The notes under the pieces are model-generated. The model was not told the origin of the DNA. It was given only the letters and a program-made list of their open reading frames with translations, and made no database searches. From Oscillospiraceae bacterium (lineage in GTDB: Bacteria; Bacillota; Clostridia; Oscillospirales; CAG-272), in assembly GCA_015064855.1 (NCBI GenBank), contig SVRK01000004.1, forward strand, positions 62,001-126,000: a DNA stretch of 64,000 nucleotides, read 5' to 3'. Of the stretch, positions 19,661 to 28,919 are shown in pieces. Position numbers and translations under genes: made by a program. Every line of letters begins with the position of its first letter. Positions within the stretch are counted from its first letter, which is position 1.

Positions 19661-20438
19661 ATTCTAATATCTCCTTTGCAAGACTTCTATATTCAATAGC
19701 GCTTCTTGAATATTTTTTGTAGGCAACAACAGGCTTACTGTTGTCCTGTGACCATTCAATGGCACTATCCACCTTAACGTAACCGTTAAATACTCTTACG
19801 TCCTCTGTTTCTCTTAAGGATTTTAGAGTTTCCTTAAAGTAATTCTTTCTTTCGTCCGCCTTAGTCACCATAATTCCCATAATTTCAAGACGTGGAGCCA
19901 TTTCTCTCACCTTGCCTATAAAATCGAACATATTGGCAAGACCGAAAAGTCCCCAAGGGCTAGCCTCAACAGGAATAATAACGTAGTCGGAGGCGCACAT
20001 AACGTTCATAACCCAACCACCGAGAGTTGGTGGAGAATCTATGAGTATGTAGTCGTAATATCCGCGAGCCTTTACAGGTTCAAGACATTTTTTTAATATA
20101 AACTCTCTTTGCCACTTTGGGAAAAGGTCAAATTCAATCGAGCTCATAAGCGAGGTTGATGGTACAATATCAAGACCCTCATATTCTGTTGGCACAATAA
20201 AGTCGGATAAATCCTTTTCTTCCTTTAGTGCGGTATATATGTTTTTTCCGTTGCTTGCGTACTCTAAAACCTTTTCCTCGTCAAAGAAGGAAAGTGTTAA
20301 ATTTATCTGCATATCGCCATCTATCATAAGCACTCTTTTGCCCATCATAGAAAGAGCACAACCGATATTTGAGCAGGTAGTGGTTTTTCCGCTTCCGCCC
20401 TTATTATTTGCAAATGCAATTACCTGGGTTCTACTCAT
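19647..20438 (-). CDS. ParA/MinD-family ATPase of the BMC locus (McdA-like)
   Basis: FANNKGGSGKTTTCSN deviant Walker A; YILIDSPPTLGG; in the BMC gene run. Confidence 0.88.
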   Translation of the reverse strand: MSRTQVIAFANNKGGSGKTTTCSNIGCALSMMGKRVLMIDGDMQINLTLSFFDEEKVLEYASNGKNIYTALKEEKDLSDFIVPTEYEGLDIVPSTSLMSSIEFDLFPKWQREFILKKCLEPVKARGYYDYILIDSPPTLGGWVMNVMCASDYVIIPVEASPWGLFGLANMFDFIGKVREMAPRLEIMGIMVTKADERKNYFKETLKSLRETEDVRVFNGYVKVDSAIEWSQDNSKPVVAYKKYSRSAIEYRSLAKEILEYANR

Positions 20439-20893
20439 TTTTTTCGCATAGCCTCCAATTCTTCATCATTATCGCTAAGAAACTCAATAAGAGCATCTAA
20501 GCCCTCGCCTGTATATGCGCTGACAGGGAATATTTTCTTACATCCCGCAAGTCGTAGCCATCTTTCAACTCTTTCCGGGTTGGCGTCAGGCTTGTCTATA
20601 CCCGTTATAATCCCTACAACCTCGCGGTTTACAAGGCTTGTTATACAAGGGGAGAAAATCGAGTACGGCTCATTTGCGGAAAGCACAAGTCCTACAACGT
20701 CAGCCTCATACGCATAAAGCGCCAACGCTCCGCTTGTCTGTCTTAATTCCGTATATTCACCGGGGGTGTCAATTATCGTATCAAGATAATTTATGTACTG
20801 CGTTTTATAATAGTGAATATCCTCGCCGTTAAGCGCTTGCGTTAGGGTTGTTTTTCCTGCCGCTACTCGTCCTATTAAAATAATCTTTTTCAT
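20435..20893 (-). CDS. EutP/PduV-family small GTPase-like protein
   Basis: IILIGRVAAGKTTLTQAL; IDTPGEYTE; beside shell genes. Confidence 0.9.
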   Translation of the reverse strand: MKKIILIGRVAAGKTTLTQALNGEDIHYYKTQYINYLDTIIDTPGEYTELRQTSGALALYAYEADVVGLVLSANEPYSIFSPCITSLVNREVVGIITGIDKPDANPERVERWLRLAGCKKIFPVSAYTGEGLDALIEFLSDNDEELEAMRKK

Positions 20894-21252
20894 TACGTTT
20901 TTGTTATTTCACAGCATACGTAGGAAAGCTTTGACGTGAAATATTCTCTAATAGCCACGAAGGCTGATTCAACGCTTGAAACGCTTCCCGAAATTATTAA
21001 GGTTCCTGTAAATCTATCAACAAATCCAATCTCTGCACCCGATGACTTCATGGCAATATCGGCAGCAATTACCGCACTTTCAGCAGGAGAAACGGTTAAT
21101 ACCCCTATTGCGCTTCTTGTGTAGTCTGTCTTTGGGTCAAGTCCAAGCTTTGTGTAAAGCACATTGTCCGGATTTGCAATTATATGGCAAAGAGTTATCT
21201 GCTTACCAGGTACTAGCTCCTGCACTATTCTCATATTTTCTTTAAGCTCCAT
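20893..21252 (-). CDS. BMC shell protein, PduU/EutS type
   Basis: RIVQELVPGKQITLCHIIANP... AIGVLTVSPAESAVIAADIAMKSSGAEIGFVDRFTGTLIISGSV. Confidence 0.92.
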   Translation of the reverse strand: MELKENMRIVQELVPGKQITLCHIIANPDNVLYTKLGLDPKTDYTRSAIGVLTVSPAESAVIAADIAMKSSGAEIGFVDRFTGTLIISGSVSSVESAFVAIREYFTSKLSYVCCEITKT

Positions 21253-21254
21253 TT

Positions 21255-22046
21255 TTAGCCTCCAATTTTACATTTAAGTCCCGATGCTTCGGCTACCGAT
21301 AAAAGATATTCCATCTTTTCCTTAGATGGTGGCTCTATTTCCTTTAGGGAATAATTTCTGCCAAGACCCTTATATTTGTCCGAGCCAAGACGGTGATAGG
21401 GAAGTAAGTGATGCTCCTTAACACCTGGGAGTGTTTTTGCAAAGCTTGATATTGCCTTAATATCCTCGGCAGTATCGTTAAAGGTTGGGATAACCGGTGT
21501 TCTTATTATAAGCTCAACACCGCTTTCTGCGATTTTTTTGGCATTTTCCAATATGAGCGCGTTGTCAACACCTGTATATTCCTTATGCTTCTCGCTATCC
21601 ATATGCTTTATATCCATAAGATATAGGTCAAGATAGGGAAGAAGCTTTTCTATTTCCGAAAAGCTAAGGGACGAGGCTGATTCGATAGCGGTGTGAAGTC
21701 CCGCCTCCTTGCAAGCCTTTAGTAGCTCCCTTGCAAAATCCGCCTGACACAAAACCTCACCACCAGAGAGGGTAACTCCGCCCTCGCTTCTACGATAGTA
21801 TGGTACATCTGCTAAAATTTCCGGCATAATTTCATCAACTGTTACGTCCTTGCCTACAATTTTTTCCTTGTCCTTTTCGATTATCGTTTCAATTTCTCTA
21901 TTTTGAGATTCGGGATTACAGCACCAAGCACAGCGCATGCGACAGCCCTTAAAAAAGACTATTGTTCTAATTCCCGGTCCGTCGTGAATAGAAAAGCGTT
22001 GAATATTAAATATTCTGCCCTTTATACTATTTGACACTGTAATCAC
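21255..22046 (-). CDS. Glycyl-radical enzyme activating enzyme (radical SAM)
   Basis: FSIHDGPGIRTIVFFKGCRMRCAWCCNPESQ; CxxxCxxC. Confidence 0.95.
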   Translation of the reverse strand: MITVSNSIKGRIFNIQRFSIHDGPGIRTIVFFKGCRMRCAWCCNPESQNREIETIIEKDKEKIVGKDVTVDEIMPEILADVPYYRRSEGGVTLSGGEVLCQADFARELLKACKEAGLHTAIESASSLSFSEIEKLLPYLDLYLMDIKHMDSEKHKEYTGVDNALILENAKKIAESGVELIIRTPVIPTFNDTAEDIKAISSFAKTLPGVKEHHLLPYHRLGSDKYKGLGRNYSLKEIEPPSKEKMEYLLSVAEASGLKCKIGG

Positions 22047-22090
22047 CTCCTTAATTATTTGTTTGTGCCTTAATATGACACCCTCCCGCT

Positions 22091-24622
22091 TTACCAGCCT
22101 TGCTCGGTTCTGTTAATTATGTCGTCTTGAAGTGAACGGGAAAGTGTTGTAAATAGTGCACTATATCCCGCAACTCTTACTACTAGAGTTTTATATTTTT
22201 CAGGGTTCTTTTGCGCGTCAAGTAAGGTTTCCTTTGTTACAACGTTAAACTGAACGTGCATACCCTTTTGGTCAAAGTATGAACGGATAAGCGCAACAAA
22301 TTTAGTAAGACCACTCATACCGGCAAGTGCTGATGGGTGGAACTTTTGGTTTAGAAGCGTTCCGTTTGAAGCAACGCCCTGTTCAAGCTTACTTACGGAA
22401 TTTGCCGTTGCTGTTGGGCCCTTCACATCTCTACCAGAGGCAGGACCTATGCCGTCCGCCAAAGGTGTATATGCCAAACGTCCGTCAGGTGTTGCACCTG
22501 TGCTTGCACCCAGTGGCACGTTAGCAGAAACCGGATAAAGTCCCGCTTGGAAAACACCGCCACGTGGGTTTTTGTATTTTTCAACCTCTTTAGTGTAGGT
22601 GTTAGCAACGTCACGTGCAAACATATCAACGTCGTATATATCGTTTCCATATTTAGGCGCTTCCTCGTCGATTAAGCGCTTTATTTCCTTGTATCTTGAT
22701 TTTTGCTCGTGTGTGAGTGAGGTTTGGTTTGTTACCTCATTATATATTGTGCGTATCGCACTCTCGTTTATTTCTATTCCTTGGCGTACAAGCTCGGATG
22801 CTATTTCGGTTGTTAGCTTTTCTGCCGCTACACCGTGAACCCCATAGCCGTAGTTTGCATTCATAGCCTCTTTTAATTCGGCTAGGGTAAATCTGCCCTC
22901 TTCAAACACAAGCTTTTTAATAGCTATTAGACCATCTGTATTGTTTGCAATACCAAAGCCCTGTGGACCTGTAAAGTTGTAGATAGCGCCTCCCTCTTGG
23001 AGTGATTTGCCTCTACCTATACAGTCCTCAACCATACAGGATTGGAAGGGAAGTGGGCATCTTACAGCATGTGCCATATCTATTGCGTTATTGGCATTTA
23101 CAAGAAGCTTTATCATATAGCTTTGCTGTGTTTTATACGCCTCGTAAACCTCTTCAAAGGTTTTCATTTCAGAAACGTCACCCGTGTCCGGGCCGATTTT
23201 TTTGCCCTTATCATAGCCGTTTGAGAAAACAAGCTCCAAGGGTCTGCACATATTGAAGAATGCAGCATCGTGCCAGCCGTCGGTTTTTCCCGCCTTTTGT
23301 GGCTCAACGCAACCGATTATGCAATAATCTCTTGCGTCCTCAAGGGTAAGACCTCTTGCCATTATAGATGGAATAATTATTTCGTCGTTATAGTAAGCCG
23401 GCAAGCCTGTTCCAAGTCTTGTCAGCGCTGCCGCCTTAATAAGCAAGTCCTGTGGCGAGCCGTTCCAAACTCTAATCGAGATTGATGGCTGTGGAAGTGG
23501 CACGTGCATAGCAGCCTCTATACACATATATGAAAGGTCGTTTGTGGCATCCATACCGTGAATGTCTTGTCCGCCGACTATTAGATTTTGGAACATTCCA
23601 TAGCCTGCAAAGCCATCAGCCGATGCCGCGTCTCTTACCTTGTTTATATCGTTAAATTTTACCCAAAGGCAGTCAAGAAGCTCTTGTGCCGCCTCGTAAG
23701 TGATTTTTCCTGCTTCTATATCCTTTTTAAAGTATGGATACATATATTGGTCAAATCTTCCTGGAGAAATTGAGTGACCGCTTGATTCAACCTGTAAAAG
23801 AAGCTGAATAAACCAAAACGCTTGGCAAGCCTCGTAAAAGCTTGTCGCACCAAATTCGGGAACTCTTAAGCAGTTCCTTGCAATTATCTCAAGCTCACGC
23901 TTTCTTTCGGAATTTGATTCCTTTGAAGCCATATCGCGCGCAAGAACGCTATATCTGCGTGCATATTCAATCACCGCCTCACAGCTTTCTATTACCGCTT
24001 TTAAAAAGTTGCTTCTTGAAACGTAGTCTCCGTCTGAAACGTCAAGCACCGATAAAGCTTTTTCAGCCTCGGCAATTATACCTCTATAACCGATTTTTAA
24101 AACCTTGCCATAATCTACGCAAACGTGACCTATACCGTTATAAAAATAGTTACCGGGTGTGAAAACGGAATGCTCGGTAAACGCCTCGTATGCCTCGGGT
24201 GCCATATTTGCCTTAGCAAGATCGGACGTTGTTTTGCCATTCCACCAAGGATAAATTTCTCGAAGGTCGGCTTTTGTTCCTTCACTTATGTAAAACGGGT
24301 CGGCAGCTCTTGTTGAAACTGTATCAAGCTCGGAAAGGAGCCATTCGTATGAATATTCAGGGAACACCTGACATCCGCGAGGAGATACCGTCGCACTGCC
24401 TACAATAAGCTCGTTGTCTCTTATTACAATCGGGATATTTCTTAAAATATGAGCAAATGCGTAACTTCTGCGCTTGATTATCGGAAGGTCCTCTGTCATT
24501 TTGTAGCTTTCTGTTACAAGCTTACCTCTTGCTGACTCGATTTCAGGCATTTTCTCATATAGATTATCTATAAGCTTTTGCACCCTAGAGCTTTTTTCAA
24601 TTATGAATTTAATATTTTCCAT
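22091..24622 (-). CDS. Glycyl radical diol dehydratase (probable B12-independent propanediol dehydratase)
   Basis: YCIIGCVEPQ active-site loop and RVAGYSALF glycyl-radical motif; aldolase and ALDH in the same locus. Confidence 0.9.
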   Translation of the reverse strand: MENIKFIIEKSSRVQKLIDNLYEKMPEIESARGKLVTESYKMTEDLPIIKRRSYAFAHILRNIPIVIRDNELIVGSATVSPRGCQVFPEYSYEWLLSELDTVSTRAADPFYISEGTKADLREIYPWWNGKTTSDLAKANMAPEAYEAFTEHSVFTPGNYFYNGIGHVCVDYGKVLKIGYRGIIAEAEKALSVLDVSDGDYVSRSNFLKAVIESCEAVIEYARRYSVLARDMASKESNSERKRELEIIARNCLRVPEFGATSFYEACQAFWFIQLLLQVESSGHSISPGRFDQYMYPYFKKDIEAGKITYEAAQELLDCLWVKFNDINKVRDAASADGFAGYGMFQNLIVGGQDIHGMDATNDLSYMCIEAAMHVPLPQPSISIRVWNGSPQDLLIKAAALTRLGTGLPAYYNDEIIIPSIMARGLTLEDARDYCIIGCVEPQKAGKTDGWHDAAFFNMCRPLELVFSNGYDKGKKIGPDTGDVSEMKTFEEVYEAYKTQQSYMIKLLVNANNAIDMAHAVRCPLPFQSCMVEDCIGRGKSLQEGGAIYNFTGPQGFGIANNTDGLIAIKKLVFEEGRFTLAELKEAMNANYGYGVHGVAAEKLTTEIASELVRQGIEINESAIRTIYNEVTNQTSLTHEQKSRYKEIKRLIDEEAPKYGNDIYDVDMFARDVANTYTKEVEKYKNPRGGVFQAGLYPVSANVPLGASTGATPDGRLAYTPLADGIGPASGRDVKGPTATANSVSKLEQGVASNGTLLNQKFHPSALAGMSGLTKFVALIRSYFDQKGMHVQFNVVTKETLLDAQKNPEKYKTLVVRVAGYSALFTTLSRSLQDDIINRTEQGW

Positions 24623-24651
24623 AATTACCTCTTACTACTTTATCGTACTAA

Positions 24652-25197
24652 TTACATTTGATCCCAAAGCTGCTCATGAGGAGCTGCAATTACTGTAAAC
24701 GAGGATAGAGTAGAGAGCTCCTTCGCATAATTTGCGCCCGCCTCAACAGCGGCAGTTACGTCACCAACCTCACCGGTTAGCATAACTACGCCCTTTCCGC
24801 CCATACCTCTTGAAACTCTTAAATCGTATATTTCTACTCTTGCGCTCTTAACTGCTATATCAGCGGCTTTAATTGCACTGGAGGCAGAGAAGGTTTCTAT
24901 AAGACCGAGAGAGCCCTTGCGCTCACCCATTTGAGTGCCGAATAGAGCCTTTACAACCTGCTCGTCTATTTTTCCCATAACCGCGGAATCAACAACGTAG
25001 CCGTCGAATTTTTTGCAAACGTGCTGAACAGCAACGCTAACGTCGGATATAGAGCCTGTCAATATCATTTCATACTTTCCGGGGCAAGAGGGGTGAGCAG
25101 ATACCATTTCTATGCCTGCGCTTTTAAGTGCCGCGTCTGCAGCCTCTACACCCTTAGGTATGCTTTTTAATTCAATAACACCTATCGCCTTATACAT
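24652..25197 (-). CDS. BMC-T shell protein, PduT type
   Basis: Two BMC domains; HPSCPGKYEMILTG. Confidence 0.9.
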   Translation of the reverse strand: MYKAIGVIELKSIPKGVEAADAALKSAGIEMVSAHPSCPGKYEMILTGSISDVSVAVQHVCKKFDGYVVDSAVMGKIDEQVVKALFGTQMGERKGSLGLIETFSASSAIKAADIAVKSARVEIYDLRVSRGMGGKGVVMLTGEVGDVTAAVEAGANYAKELSTLSSFTVIAAPHEQLWDQM

Positions 25198-25198
25198 C

Positions 25199-26518
25199 TT
25201 ATCTTACCTTATCAATTATTATTTTATCGTTTCCAAGCGTTACCCTACCGGAAATTGATGCGTGCTGTGGCAAGGAAAGTCCGTCAGCTGCGCTCGCAAT
25301 CAAATCGCCCTCTTTTACAAAATCACCGTCCGCCACGGTTGGGATGCTTGGTTTTCCTATATGTCTTGAAAGAGTCATTTCAACTCTTGAAAAATCATTT
25401 ATTTCGCCTGCAAAATCAATGTCCTTATCAAATTTAGACACCCCTAGCATGCTCATCCATTTTTTATATGGAATCATTCTATATTCTCTCTCTTCTTTTA
25501 CACTGTAATCGCCATTCTTATCAAAGCGAAGTCTGTTTTTAGAGAGTAGCTTTTTATAGTTATCTATAACCGCTCTTGGGGAGATGCCTTGATTGCATGC
25601 AAGGCTCTCGCAAACGCCACAGCCACAGCAAAGCGTTGCGCTAATTACCATCTCGGGCATTGCCTCAACAGCACCCATAGCGGTTCTCACCATTTTATGT
25701 GGCTCAAGTGGATAGCCAAGGAGATGTCTTGGGCACATATCAGTACATCTTGTGCATTGACAGCAAGCGGTTTCTGCTCTTGATATTGCCATATTCTCGT
25801 TCATTTTTTTGGACAAAATAGCTTGGGAATTATCAGGGAGAATAAGTATACCCTTTGTAGTTTTATTAACCGCATAGGTTCTTGGGTTTATGACCTTTCC
25901 CATTGAAGGGCCACCGTCAATTACTGTGTAGCCTTCCTTAACCTTTATATCAAGCTTTTCAAATATATCTGAAATTTTAGCACCTATCGGCACCTTTATC
26001 ACTACCGGTTTTTTAACCTCTCCGCCAATAGTTAGCCATTTCGTCGTTACAGGCCTAGAAAACCTTTTTGCTATTCCGAGATTATACATGGTTTCAACGT
26101 TATAAACTATAATCCCCTCTGTAATAGGAAGCTTTCCCGGCTTTATAAGTCTTCCTGTTGCCTCGTATATAAGACTTATCTCGTCGCCGAGTGGATAAAC
26201 GTCCGGCAAGGCTCTTGCAAAAACACCGTCTGCTAGCTTTTCGCCGTCTTTCCAGCCGAGTCTTTCGGCATTATGAGCCTTAACTGCTATATATGCCTTT
26301 GAAATGCTTGTTTTAGCAATTATCTCTAAAACTCCTTGAAGAACCAAATCCATTTCATCTCTTAAAAGTATGTAGTCAGTAGCTAGAAGTGGTTCACATT
26401 CCGCGCCGTTTATAAGGAGGAGGTCTGCCCCCTCTGCAAGCTTGGCGTAAGAGGGGAATCCCGCTCCTCCTGCACCTACAATGCCGAACTCTTGCATTAA
26501 TTTTTTAAGCTCTTGCAT
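25199..26518 (-). CDS. RnfC/PduS-like Fe-S flavoprotein
   Basis: FGIVGAGGAGFPSYAKL, CCQCTRCTDMCPRHLLG, CCGCGVCESLACNQGISPR; internal start MQELKK preferred. Confidence 0.92.
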   Translation of the reverse strand: MQELKKLMQEFGIVGAGGAGFPSYAKLAEGADLLLINGAECEPLLATDYILLRDEMDLVLQGVLEIIAKTSISKAYIAVKAHNAERLGWKDGEKLADGVFARALPDVYPLGDEISLIYEATGRLIKPGKLPITEGIIVYNVETMYNLGIAKRFSRPVTTKWLTIGGEVKKPVVIKVPIGAKISDIFEKLDIKVKEGYTVIDGGPSMGKVINPRTYAVNKTTKGILILPDNSQAILSKKMNENMAISRAETACCQCTRCTDMCPRHLLGYPLEPHKMVRTAMGAVEAMPEMVISATLCCGCGVCESLACNQGISPRAVIDNYKKLLSKNRLRFDKNGDYSVKEEREYRMIPYKKWMSMLGVSKFDKDIDFAGEINDFSRVEMTLSRHIGKPSIPTVADGDFVKEGDLIASAADGLSLPQHASISGRVTLGNDKIIIDKVR

Positions 26519-26561
26519 CTTTTTACCCTTTCTCTCTCTGTTTGCCTGATGAAAATTTTTA

Positions 26562-26810
26562 TTAGTCAACAATACCAACTATAACAGCATCTGCAGGACA
26601 GCTTGTGTTGTTTAACGCAAGTCTTGCCGCGCTACCTGTGGTAATAAGAACTGTTTCGCCAATACCTGCGCCAACAGAATCAATAGCTATTATAAATTCG
26701 TCCGTGCATTGACCGTTTTTAATTAGCTGAACCTCCATAAACTTGCTACCAACCAAGGAGTCTTGCTTTCTTGTGGAAACTATATTTCCTCTGATAATAC
26801 CTTTAAACAT
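26562..26810 (-). CDS. BMC-P pentameric vertex protein (EutN/CcmL/PduN)
   Basis: IRGNIVSTRKQDSLVGSKFMEVQ; DSVGAGIGETVLITTGSAAR. Confidence 0.95.
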   Translation of the reverse strand: MFKGIIRGNIVSTRKQDSLVGSKFMEVQLIKNGQCTDEFIIAIDSVGAGIGETVLITTGSAARLALNNTSCPADAVIVGIVD

Positions 26811-26820
26811 TCTTCTATCC

Positions 26821-27477
26821 TCACTTTACAATCGTTACAATAAATCCGTTGCCAATGCCTGCCGAGTTTGCGTCGTCCGTATCAACGTGCATTTCAAGTC
26901 TAAAGTCCTTGTGCACTCTTACCTGAACGTCAAACCATCTTGTTTTTCGCTTACCGTTTACGTCGATGTCAACGTAATCGCCATCGTTTAAGCCAAACAC
27001 CTTTGCTTCATCGGGTGACATATGTATATGTCTGTTTGCTATTATACAGCCCTCGTTTAATTCAACCACGCCCTTCGGTCCTACAATTCTAATAGGAGCC
27101 GAGTCCTTTATATTTCCCGACTCACGCACCGGTGGCTTTACCTTTAAAACGTAGGAGTCAGTCATAGATATTTCAACCTGTGATGCTTTTCTTACAGGGC
27201 CTAAAACTCTTACGTTTTCTATCGGTCGCATTGATGGGCCTACAATAGTTAATTGCTCCTTGCAGGCGTACTGTCCCGGTTGGGATAGCTCCTTTATAGG
27301 AGTTAGCTCGTAGCCTGCACCAAACAAGGTTTCAAGGTCGTTTTTTGAAAGATGTATGTGTCTGTTTGATACACCTATCGGAATTCCTGCCTCTTTGCCT
27401 TCCGTTTTGCAATCGTTATTTATTTCAAGAAGTGCGCGCTTAACCAGAGCCGCTATTTGTTCCTTTGAAATATCCAT
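26821..27477 (-). CDS. pduL: Phosphate propanoyltransferase PduL
   Basis: IPIGVSNRHIHLSKNDL, NRHIHMSPDEA; N-terminal amphipathic encapsulation-peptide-like helix. Confidence 0.95.
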   Translation of the reverse strand: MDISKEQIAALVKRALLEINNDCKTEGKEAGIPIGVSNRHIHLSKNDLETLFGAGYELTPIKELSQPGQYACKEQLTIVGPSMRPIENVRVLGPVRKASQVEISMTDSYVLKVKPPVRESGNIKDSAPIRIVGPKGVVELNEGCIIANRHIHMSPDEAKVFGLNDGDYVDIDVNGKRKTRWFDVQVRVHKDFRLEMHVDTDDANSAGIGNGFIVTIVK

Positions 27478-27613
27478 TTTTATTTCCTTTCGTTTAGTTA
27501 GTGGTCATTCTTACTACTGCAAAAAAACTCAACTATCATATTTAAGTGCTTTTGCAGTACCCCAAAGGGCATAATGCCCTTTGGATACTGAAAACTTTTC
27601 TTCTACTAAATTA

Positions 27614-27886
27614 TTACTTAATAGATGGGAGAAGCTTTTCAACGTCTGCGTGTGGTCTTGGAATTACGTGTGTTGCAATTACTTCGCCAAGAGATGTTGC
27701 AGCTGCTGAGCCAGCCTCTACTGCTGCCTTAACTGCGCCAACGTCACCGCGAACCATAACGCTTACGAGTCCTGAGCCGATCTTTTCGCTACCAACAAGA
27801 ACTACATTTGCAGCCTTTACCATTGCATCTGCAGCCTCAATTGCAGCAACGAGACCTCTTGTTTCTACCATTCCGAGTGCTTCCAT
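27614..27886 (-). CDS. BMC-H shell protein (PduA/J-like), copy 1
   Basis: [32 protein letters not shown]. Confidence 0.96.
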   Translation of the reverse strand: MEALGMVETRGLVAAIEAADAMVKAANVVLVGSEKIGSGLVSVMVRGDVGAVKAAVEAGSAAATSLGEVIATHVIPRPHADVEKLLPSIK

Positions 27887-27988
27887 TTTTAAATCCTCCT
27901 ATAAGATTTATTTTTTATTTTTTTGCTTGTGTTATATTTTAAAGCCGAAGCTCTAAAAGCTAAATTTTGTACCCATTCGGGTCTTTTC

Positions 27989-28261
27989 TTAGCCCGTCGT
28001 TAAGAATCTCATAACGTCGGGATGTGGGCGCGCGATAACCTCACAGCACTTAACGTTTCCTACCTCACCAGCCGCCTTTGCACCAGCCTCAAGCGCTGCC
28101 GTTACCGCGGAAACCTCGCCTTCAACGACAACCGTCACCAGTCTGCCGCCGAGGCGTTTTTCCACGTGAATCAGCTTAACGTCAGCTGCCTTTACCATAG
28201 CGTCAAGTCCTGTAATTGCGGCTACCATCGCCTGTACCTCAAGTAACGCAATTGCCTTCAT
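27989..28261 (-). CDS. BMC-H shell protein
   Basis: MKAIALLEVQAMVAAITGLDAMVKAADVKLIHVEKRLGGRLVTVVVEG. Confidence 0.92.
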   Translation of the reverse strand: MKAIALLEVQAMVAAITGLDAMVKAADVKLIHVEKRLGGRLVTVVVEGEVSAVTAALEAGAKAAGEVGNVKCCEVIARPHPDVMRFLTTG

Positions 28262-28277
28262 ACTATAAAATCCTTAA

Positions 28278-28553
28278 TTATTTTATAATAGGAAGAAGCT
28301 TTTCAACGTCTGCGTGTGGTCTTGGGATTACGTGAGTTGCAATAACTTCACCGAGTGCTGTTGCAGCTGCTGAGCCAGCCTCTACTGCTGCCTTAACTGC
28401 ACCAACGTCTCCACGAACCATAACACTTACGAGTCCTGAACCGATTTTTTCGCTACCAACAAGAACTACATTTGCAGCCTTTACCATTGCATCTGCAGCC
28501 TCAATTGCAGCAACTAAACCTCTTGTTTCTACCATTCCGAGTGCTTCCATCAT
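28278..28553 (-). CDS. BMC-H shell protein (PduA/J-like), copy 2
   Basis: Near-identical to the 27614-27886 product. Confidence 0.96.
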   Translation of the reverse strand: MMEALGMVETRGLVAAIEAADAMVKAANVVLVGSEKIGSGLVSVMVRGDVGAVKAAVEAGSAAATALGEVIATHVIPRPHADVEKLLPIIK

Positions 28554-28578
28554 TGTTTTATTCTCCTTTTTTATTTTA

Positions 28579-28896
28579 TTATCTTAATTTATCTTTACCG
28601 AGTGCAGAGAGGTGGGCAAACCACTCAATCTCCTCGCTCTGTCTTGCAATCACCTTGTGGGTGATGTACAATTCTCGTTTTTCAGCCTCTGCTTTTCCTG
28701 CCAAAATCGCTGATTCAACCGCAGCCGCAGAGCCTTCAATTTTTATAGCCATAACAAGCGGAACTCTTGCAGAGTCTCCTCCTGCCGGCTTGTTTTTGTC
28801 AATGGCAACTACCGTAACGTCTGCCGCCTTTGCCATAGCATCGGCAACTACTATTGCAGTAGCAAAGCCATAAACCTCTATCATTCCAAGAGCCAT
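28579..28896 (-). CDS. BMC-H shell protein with insertion ([12 protein letters not shown])
   Basis: [33 protein letters not shown]... Confidence 0.88.
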   Translation of the reverse strand: MALGMIEVYGFATAIVVADAMAKAADVTVVAIDKNKPAGGDSARVPLVMAIKIEGSAAAVESAILAGKAEAEKRELYITHKVIARQSEEIEWFAHLSALGKDKLR

Positions 28897-28919
28897 ATTA
28901 TAATAACTCCTTTTCTTGA

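Noticed and set aside
22327-24316. Plus-strand ORFs inside the glycyl radical enzyme gene
   Set aside because: Antisense shadows of a well-supported 843-aa gene.
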